Positions 58,449-64,000 of a stretch of 64,000 nt of DNA are shown here, in pieces (positions within the stretch are counted from its first letter, which is position 1; each line of letters begins with the position of its first letter). The DNA comes from Pseudescherichia vulneris NBRC 102420. GTDB lineage: Bacteria; Pseudomonadota; Gammaproteobacteria; Enterobacterales; Enterobacteriaceae. The position numbers and the translations under genes were made by a program. Under the pieces are notes generated by a model. The model searched no databases, was not told the DNA's origin, and was given only the letters and a program-made list of their open reading frames with translations. The stretch is from the NCBI RefSeq assembly GCF_000759795.1, contig NZ_BBMZ01000008.1:372001-436000 (forward strand), written 5' to 3'.

Positions 58449-59207
58449 ATGTTGTCAATGAACCTTCCTTTAAGCGAGAATTTGCCAGCACATGGCTGCC
58501 GCCATGTGGCGATAATTATGGATGGCAATGGTCGCTGGGCAAAAAGACAAGGGAAGATACGAGCCTTTGGACATAAAGCCGGAGCGAAGTCCGTCCGCCG
58601 CGCAGTCTCCTATGCTGCGAACCACGGCATCGACGCGCTAACGCTGTATGCTTTTAGCAGTGAGAACTGGAACCGTCCGGCGCAGGAGGTCAGCGCGCTG
58701 ATGGAGCTGTTTGTGTGGGCGCTGGATAGCGAAGTAAAAAGCCTGCATCGTCACAATGTACGCCTGCGCGTCATCGGTGACACCAGCCGTTTTAACTCAC
58801 GTCTGCAAGAGCGTATTCGCAAAGCGGAGGCGTTAACCGCGCAAAATAGCGGGCTGACGCTGAATATCGCCGCGAATTATGGCGGACGTTGGGATATTAT
58901 TCAGGGAGTACAGCAGTTAGCGGTACAGGTACAAGAAGGGCTGTTACGCCCGGACCAAATTGATGAAGAGGCGCTGAGTAAGCAAATCTGCATGCATGAA
59001 CTGGCTCCAGTGGATTTAGTGATAAGGACAGGGGGGGAGCACCGCATCAGTAACTTTTTGCTGTGGCAGATTGCCTATGCTGAACTTTACTTCACGGATG
59101 TTCTTTGGCCTGATTTCGATGAACAAGACTTTGAAGGTGCGCTGCATGCCTTTGCCAATCGAGAGCGTCGTTTCGGCGGCACCGAGCCTGGTGGCGACAA
59201 AGCCTGA
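58449..59207 (+). CDS. uppS: Undecaprenyl diphosphate synthase
   Basis: Makes the C55 lipid carrier for peptidoglycan and O-antigen by adding eight IPP units in cis to FPP. 252 residues (E. coli 253; also called ispU). Catalytic [15 protein letters not shown] with the key Asp, and [15 protein letters not shown], are intact. It heads the uppS-cdsA-rseP-bamA cluster; the cdsA start is 12 bases downstream. Confidence 0.98.
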   Translation: MLSMNLPLSENLPAHGCRHVAIIMDGNGRWAKRQGKIRAFGHKAGAKSVRRAVSYAANHGIDALTLYAFSSENWNRPAQEVSALMELFVWALDSEVKSLHRHNVRLRVIGDTSRFNSRLQERIRKAEALTAQNSGLTLNIAANYGGRWDIIQGVQQLAVQVQEGLLRPDQIDEEALSKQICMHELAPVDLVIRTGGEHRISNFLLWQIAYAELYFTDVLWPDFDEQDFEGALHAFANRERRFGGTEPGGDKA

Positions 59208-59219
59208 TGGGGGTAGCTT

Positions 59220-60077
59220 TTGCTGAAGTATCGCCTGATTTCTGCTTTTGTATTAATACCCGTCGTCATTGCGGCGCTATTTTTACTCCCCCCGGTGGGG
59301 TTTGCTCTGGTCACGCTCGCGGTCTGTATGCTGGCCGCCTGGGAGTGGGGCCAGCTTAGCGGCTTTACTTCACGCACGCAGCGGGTATGGCTGGCCGTGC
59401 TCTGCGGCCTGCTGCTGGCGGTGATGCTGTTTACGATCCCGGAGTACCACCATAACGTTCATCAGCCGCTGGTTGAGGGCTCGCTGTGGGCTTCGCTGGG
59501 CTGGTGGATCGCCGCGCTGCTGCTGGTGCTGTTCTATCCCGCCTCGGCGGCGCTGTGGCGCCACTCTAAGGCGCTGCGCCTGCTGTTTGGCATCCTGACC
59601 ATCGTGCCCTTTTTCTGGGGTATGCTGGCTCTGCGCGCCTGGCACTATGATGATAACCACTACAGCGGCGCGCTGTGGCTGCTTTACGTCATGATCCTCG
59701 TCTGGGGTGCGGATTCCGGCGCGTACATGTTCGGCAAGCTGTTCGGCAAGCATAAGCTGGCGCCGAAGGTGTCGCCGGGGAAAACCTGGCAGGGCTTTAT
59801 CGGCGGCCTGTTTACGGCGGCGGTGATCTCCTGGGGCTACGGCATGTGGGCAAACCTTGAGGTGACGCTCTCTACGCTGCTGATCTGCTCCGTGGTTGCG
59901 GCGCTGGCCTCGGTGCTGGGGGACCTCACCGAAAGTATGTTTAAGCGTGAAGCCGGTATCAAAGATAGCGGTCACCTTATTCCAGGACACGGCGGTATTC
60001 TCGATCGCATCGACAGCCTGACGGCGGCAGTACCGGTGTTTGCCTGCCTACTGCTGCTGGTCTTTGGGACGATTTAA
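59220..60077 (+). CDS. cdsA: Phosphatidate cytidylyltransferase
   Basis: Makes CDP-diacylglycerol, the branch-point phospholipid precursor. 285 residues with eight predicted membrane helices. Starts at TTG (59220), as in E. coli, with GGGGGT upstream. The family signature [20 protein letters not shown] with DRIDS is near the C-terminus. Ends 11 bases before rseP. Confidence 0.97.
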   Translation: MLKYRLISAFVLIPVVIAALFLLPPVGFALVTLAVCMLAAWEWGQLSGFTSRTQRVWLAVLCGLLLAVMLFTIPEYHHNVHQPLVEGSLWASLGWWIAALLLVLFYPASAALWRHSKALRLLFGILTIVPFFWGMLALRAWHYDDNHYSGALWLLYVMILVWGADSGAYMFGKLFGKHKLAPKVSPGKTWQGFIGGLFTAAVISWGYGMWANLEVTLSTLLICSVVAALASVLGDLTESMFKREAGIKDSGHLIPGHGGILDRIDSLTAAVPVFACLLLLVFGTI

Positions 60078-60088
60078 CGGATGATTTT

Positions 60089-61441
60089 ATGCTGAGCATT
60101 CTCTGGAATCTGGCAGCGTTTATTGTTGCGCTGGGCGTGCTGATTACCGTGCACGAGTTTGGCCATTTCTGGGTTGCTCGCCGCTGCGGCGTCCGGGTTG
60201 AGCGCTTTTCCATTGGTTTTGGCAAAGCGCTCTGGCGTCGCACCGACAAGCAGGGCACCGAGTTTGTTATCGCCCTCATCCCGCTAGGGGGCTATGTCAA
60301 AATGCTCGACGAGCGCGTCGAGCCGGTGATCCCCGAGCTGCGTCACACCGCCTTTAATAACAAGACCATTGGCCAGCGCGCCGCCGTGATCGCCGCGGGC
60401 CCCGTGGCTAACTTCCTCTTTGCTATCTTTGCCTACTGGCTGGTGTTCATCATCGGCGTCCCTGGCGTTCGTCCGGTTATTGGTGAAATTACGCCCAACT
60501 CCATTGCCGCCAGCGCACAAATCGCCCCGGGGATGGAACTTAAAGCCGTTGACGGTATCGAAACGCCAGACTGGGATGCCGTGCGTCTGCAGCTGGTGGA
60601 TAAAATCGGCGACGAACAGACCACCGTTAGCATCGCGCCTTTTGGCAGCGACAGCCGCCAGCAGAAGACGCTGGATCTGCGCAACTGGGCGTTTGAGCCA
60701 GACAAGCAGGATCCGGTGGCGTCACTGGGCATCCAGCCGCGCGCGGCACAGATTGAGTCCGTGCTGGCAGAGGTGCAGTCCGGGTCGGCGGCAAGTAAAG
60801 CGGGTTTGCAAGCTGGCGACAGGATCGTTAAAGTCGATGGTCAGGCAATCACGCAGTGGATGACCTTTGTGACCCTGGTGCGCGATAATCCGGGTAAACC
60901 ATTGGCGCTGGATATAGAAAGGCAGGGAACTCCCTTGTCTTTAACGCTGATACCAGATACAAAACCGGGTAGCGGCAAGGATGAAGGGTTTGCGGGCGTC
61001 GTGCCAAAGGTTATCCCGCTGCCGGACGAGTATAAGACAGTACGCCAGTATGGGCCGTTTGATGCCGTTGTCGAAGCCACGGGTAAAACCTGGCAGTTGA
61101 TGAAGCTCACGGTCAGCATGCTGGGCAAATTGATCACCGGCGACGTCAAACTGAACAACCTCAGCGGGCCGATCTCGATCGCCCAAGGGGCTGGGATGTC
61201 TGCGGAGTTTGGGTTGATCTACTACCTGATGTTCCTCGCCTTAATCAGCGTGAACCTCGGGATTATCAACCTGTTCCCTCTACCGGTTTTAGATGGGGGA
61301 CACCTGCTGTTTTTAGCGATAGAGAAGCTAAAAGGCGGGCCGGTATCCGAGCGGGTTCAAGACTTTAGTTATCGCATTGGCTCAATACTGCTGGTGCTGT
61401 TAATGGGGCTTGCACTTTTCAATGATTTCTCTCGGTTATGA
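60089..61441 (+). CDS. rseP: Site-2 intramembrane protease RseP
   Basis: Cleaves RseA after DegS to release sigma-E, and clears signal-peptide remnants. 450 residues and four membrane helices. Zinc motif HEFGH (about residues 22-26) in the first helix and the LDG motif ([10 protein letters not shown]) in the third; two periplasmic PDZ domains at about 125-300. Co-located with bamA and degP, which are sigma-E targets. Confidence 0.98.
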   Translation: MLSILWNLAAFIVALGVLITVHEFGHFWVARRCGVRVERFSIGFGKALWRRTDKQGTEFVIALIPLGGYVKMLDERVEPVIPELRHTAFNNKTIGQRAAVIAAGPVANFLFAIFAYWLVFIIGVPGVRPVIGEITPNSIAASAQIAPGMELKAVDGIETPDWDAVRLQLVDKIGDEQTTVSIAPFGSDSRQQKTLDLRNWAFEPDKQDPVASLGIQPRAAQIESVLAEVQSGSAASKAGLQAGDRIVKVDGQAITQWMTFVTLVRDNPGKPLALDIERQGTPLSLTLIPDTKPGSGKDEGFAGVVPKVIPLPDEYKTVRQYGPFDAVVEATGKTWQLMKLTVSMLGKLITGDVKLNNLSGPISIAQGAGMSAEFGLIYYLMFLALISVNLGIINLFPLPVLDGGHLLFLAIEKLKGGPVSERVQDFSYRIGSILLVLLMGLALFNDFSRL

Positions 61442-61470
61442 GAGTTAGTTAGGAAGAACGCATAATAACG

Positions 61471-63888
61471 ATGGCGATGAAAAAGTTGCTTATAGCGTCG
61501 CTGCTGTTTAGCAGCGCGACCGTATACGGTGCTGAAGGGTTCGTAGTGAAAGATATTCATTTCGAAGGCTTACAGCGTGTCGCCGTTGGTGCGGCCCTCC
61601 TCAGTATGCCAGTGCGTCAGGGTGACACGGTGACTGATGAAGACATCAGTAATACTATCCGTGCGCTGTTTGCCACCGGCAACTTCGAGGACGTTCGCGT
61701 CCTGCGCGATGGTGATACGCTTCTCGTGCAGGTTAAAGAGCGTCCTACCATTGCCAGCATCACCTTCTCGGGCAACAAGTCCGTTAAAGATGACATGCTG
61801 AAGCAGAACCTCGAAGCCTCCGGCGTGCGCGTGGGTGAATCACTTGACCGCACCACTCTGGCCGATATCGAAAAAGGTCTGGAAGATTTCTACTACAGCG
61901 TCGGTAAGTACAGCGCCAGCGTGAAAGCGGTCGTTACGCCGCTGCCGCGTAACCGCGTCGACCTGAAGCTGGTCTTCCAGGAGGGCGTCTCCGCCAAAAT
62001 CCAGCAGATCAACATCGTCGGTAACCATGCATTCAGTACCGAAGAGCTGATCTCAACGTTCCAGCTGCGCGATGAAGTGCCGTGGTGGAACGTGGTGGGC
62101 GATCGCAAATACCAGAAACAGAAGCTGGCAGGCGATTTGGAAACGTTACGCAGCTACTACCTCGATCGTGGCTACGCGCGTTTCAACATCGACTCCACTC
62201 AGGTCAGCCTGACGCCGGACAAAAAAGGCATCTACATTACCGTTAACGTTACCGAAGGCGATCAGTACAAGCTTTCCAGCGTTGAAGTCAGCGGTAACCT
62301 GGCTGGTCACTCCGCCGAAATCGAGAGCCTGACGAAAATTCAGCCGGGCGAACTCTATAACGGCACCAAAGTGACCAAGATGGAAGACGACATCAAAAAG
62401 CTTCTGGGTCGCTATGGCTATGCCTACCCGCGCGTACAGTCTCAGCCTGAGATCAACGACGCGGATAAGACCGTGAAGCTGCACGTCAACGTTGATGCGG
62501 GCAACCGCTACTACGTGCGTAAGATCCGCTTTGAGGGTAACGATACCTCCAAAGATGCCGTTCTGCGCCGTGAAATGCGTCAGATGGAAGGCGCATGGCT
62601 GGGCAGCGATCTGGTCGATCAGGGTAAAGAGCGTCTGAACCGTCTCGGCTACTTCGAAACGGTGGATACCGATACCCAACGCGTCTCAGGCAGCCCGGAC
62701 CAGGTTGACGTGGTCTACAAGGTGAAAGAGCGTAACACCGGTAGCTTCAACTTCGGCGTCGGCTACGGCACCGAGAGCGGCGTGAGCTTCCAGGTCGGCG
62801 TCCAGCAGGATAACTGGCTGGGTACCGGTTACTCGGTAGGGATCAACGGGACCAAGAACGACTATCAGACCTACTCTGAGCTGTCCGTGACCAACCCGTA
62901 CTTCACCGTTGACGGCGTGAGCCTCGGCGGTCGTATCTTCTATAACGACTTCGAAGCGGATGATGCGGATCTCTCCTCGTACACCAACAAGAGCTACGGC
63001 CTTGACGGTACGCTGGGCTTCCCGGTCAACGAGTACAACACCCTGCGCCTCGGCTTAGGTTACGTACACAACGACCTGTCCAACATGGAGCCGCAGGTGG
63101 CCATGTGGCGTTATCTCGACTCGGTGGGGCAGAGCGCCAACACCCAGGACAACGATAACGGCTACAGCGCTGACGACTTCACCTTTAACTACGGCTGGAC
63201 CTACAACCATCTTGACCGCGGCTACTTCCCGACGGACGGCTCGCGCGTCAACCTGAACGGTAAGGTCACCGTACCGGGCTCGGATAACGAGTTCTACAAG
63301 GTAACGCTGGACACCGCGACCTACGTCCCGCTGGATGACGATCACAAATGGGTGGTTCTGGGCCGTACCCGTTGGGGCTACGGTGATGGCTTAGGCGGCA
63401 AAGAGATGCCGTTCTATGAGAACTTCTACGCCGGCGGCTCGAGCACCGTGCGTGGCTTCCAGTCCAACAACATCGGTCCGAAAGCGGTTTACTACGGTGG
63501 TAACAACCAGGAGAACTGCCAGACTAACGTCGCAGGCACGCTCTGTAAGTCTGATGATGCTGTCGGCGGTAACGCCATGGGCGTCGCCAGCCTGGAAGTG
63601 ATCACCCCGACGCCGTTCGTGAGCGAGAAGTATGCTAACTCGATCCGTACCTCGGTCTTCTGGGATGCGGGTACGGTGTGGGATACCAACTGGAACGACA
63701 CGGCGGAAACACGTGCCGCTGGCGTGCCGGACTATAGCGATCCGAGCAATATCCGTATGTCTGCGGGTGTTGCACTACAATGGATGTCTCCGCTGGGGCC
63801 GTTGGTCTTCTCCTACGCCCAGCCGTTTAAGAAATACGAAGGAGACAAAGCAGAACAGTTCCAGTTTAACATTGGTAAAACCTGGTAA
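61471..63888 (+). CDS. bamA: Outer-membrane protein assembly factor BamA
   Basis: Core of the BAM complex that inserts beta-barrel proteins. 805 residues (E. coli 810). Signal peptide to about residue 20, five POTRA domains (about 21-420) and a 16-strand barrel. The loop 6 VRGF motif ([12 protein letters not shown]) and the loop 6 cysteine pair ([12 protein letters not shown]) are kept. Ends with the usual aromatic residue (GKTW). Translated from the rseP message or its own promoter. Confidence 0.98.
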   Translation: MAMKKLLIASLLFSSATVYGAEGFVVKDIHFEGLQRVAVGAALLSMPVRQGDTVTDEDISNTIRALFATGNFEDVRVLRDGDTLLVQVKERPTIASITFSGNKSVKDDMLKQNLEASGVRVGESLDRTTLADIEKGLEDFYYSVGKYSASVKAVVTPLPRNRVDLKLVFQEGVSAKIQQINIVGNHAFSTEELISTFQLRDEVPWWNVVGDRKYQKQKLAGDLETLRSYYLDRGYARFNIDSTQVSLTPDKKGIYITVNVTEGDQYKLSSVEVSGNLAGHSAEIESLTKIQPGELYNGTKVTKMEDDIKKLLGRYGYAYPRVQSQPEINDADKTVKLHVNVDAGNRYYVRKIRFEGNDTSKDAVLRREMRQMEGAWLGSDLVDQGKERLNRLGYFETVDTDTQRVSGSPDQVDVVYKVKERNTGSFNFGVGYGTESGVSFQVGVQQDNWLGTGYSVGINGTKNDYQTYSELSVTNPYFTVDGVSLGGRIFYNDFEADDADLSSYTNKSYGLDGTLGFPVNEYNTLRLGLGYVHNDLSNMEPQVAMWRYLDSVGQSANTQDNDNGYSADDFTFNYGWTYNHLDRGYFPTDGSRVNLNGKVTVPGSDNEFYKVTLDTATYVPLDDDHKWVVLGRTRWGYGDGLGGKEMPFYENFYAGGSSTVRGFQSNNIGPKAVYYGGNNQENCQTNVAGTLCKSDDAVGGNAMGVASLEVITPTPFVSEKYANSIRTSVFWDAGTVWDTNWNDTAETRAAGVPDYSDPSNIRMSAGVALQWMSPLGPLVFSYAQPFKKYEGDKAEQFQFNIGKTW

Positions 63889-63991
63889 TTGCGCTGCGCA
63901 ACGGAATGCACAGGTAGTGTAGCGCTGGTGTAGGCGATCAAGAGGTCGCTTCGCCACGCAAAGAAGGTATCTACGGATACATTGGGATGGT

Positions 63992-63997
63992 AAGGAG
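63992..63997 (+). promoter_or_regulatory. Ribosome binding site of skp; coding region lies beyond the window
   Basis: AAGGAG followed by TTT at the last base matches the sequence before the E. coli skp start, 103 bases after bamA. No skp codon is inside the window. Confidence 0.7.
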
Positions 63998-64000
63998 TTT

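Noticed and set aside
60926-60955. Possible sigma-E promoter within rseP for bamA
   Set aside because: GGAACT is present but the -10 match at the right spacing is poor. Kept only as a possibility.

Overview
The window is a stretch of enterobacterial chromosome. Gene order, protein identities and lengths follow the Escherichia coli K-12 lpd to bamA region from end to end. GC content is high in most genes and several REP/BIME palindromes and one ERIC element are present. This points to an Enterobacter, Kosakonia, Klebsiella or Leclercia-like member of the Enterobacteriaceae; the genus cannot be fixed from sequence reading alone. No tRNA, rRNA, prophage, insertion sequence or CRISPR array was seen.

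Layout. 1-5.1 kb: end of lpdA, a two-gene envelope operon (DUF3300 yacH plus DUF2950), then an unrecognised 472-residue protein behind a sigma28-type (flagellar class 3) promoter. 5.1-10.4 kb: acnB (with an ERIC element in its leader), yacL, speE-speD and yacC. 10.4-16.3 kb: cueO behind a CueR-type promoter, an AT-rich insert carrying a CPBP-family membrane protease, gcd and hpt. 16.3-25.7 kb: can, yadGH-yadE, panD, panC-panB, folK-pcnB, gluQ and dksA. 25.8-38.4 kb: sfsA-thpR, hrpB, mrcB and the ferrichrome system fhuACDB. 38.4-48.9 kb: hemL, clcA, erpA, yadS-btuF-mtn, dgt, degP, cdaR and yaeH. 48.9-64 kb: dapD, glnD, map, rpsB-tsf, pyrH, frr, dxr, uppS-cdsA-rseP-bamA and the ribosome binding site of skp at the right edge.

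How the genes work together. Most are core housekeeping functions: the TCA cycle and pyruvate dehydrogenase (lpdA, acnB), spermidine synthesis (speE makes spermidine with the decarboxylated AdoMet from speD, and mtn recycles the methylthioadenosine by-product), pantothenate (panBCD), folate (folK), haem (hemL), lysine/peptidoglycan (dapD, mrcB, uppS), isoprenoids (dxr feeding uppS), phospholipid (cdsA) and outer-membrane biogenesis and stress (degP, rseP, bamA). Translation is represented by rpsB, tsf, frr, map and gluQ, and global control by dksA, glnD and pcnB. Metal handling includes cueO, fhuACDB, btuF and erpA.

Departures from the K-12 plan are the most interesting parts: the sigma28-linked cysteine-free protein (3285-4703), the ERIC inside the acnB leader, the AT-rich CPBP protease insert with a possible 21-codon micro-ORF, the shortened FhuA loop, and the absence of yadD, the yad fimbrial cluster and yaeI. 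Core-gene features such as the AUU start of pcnB are conserved.
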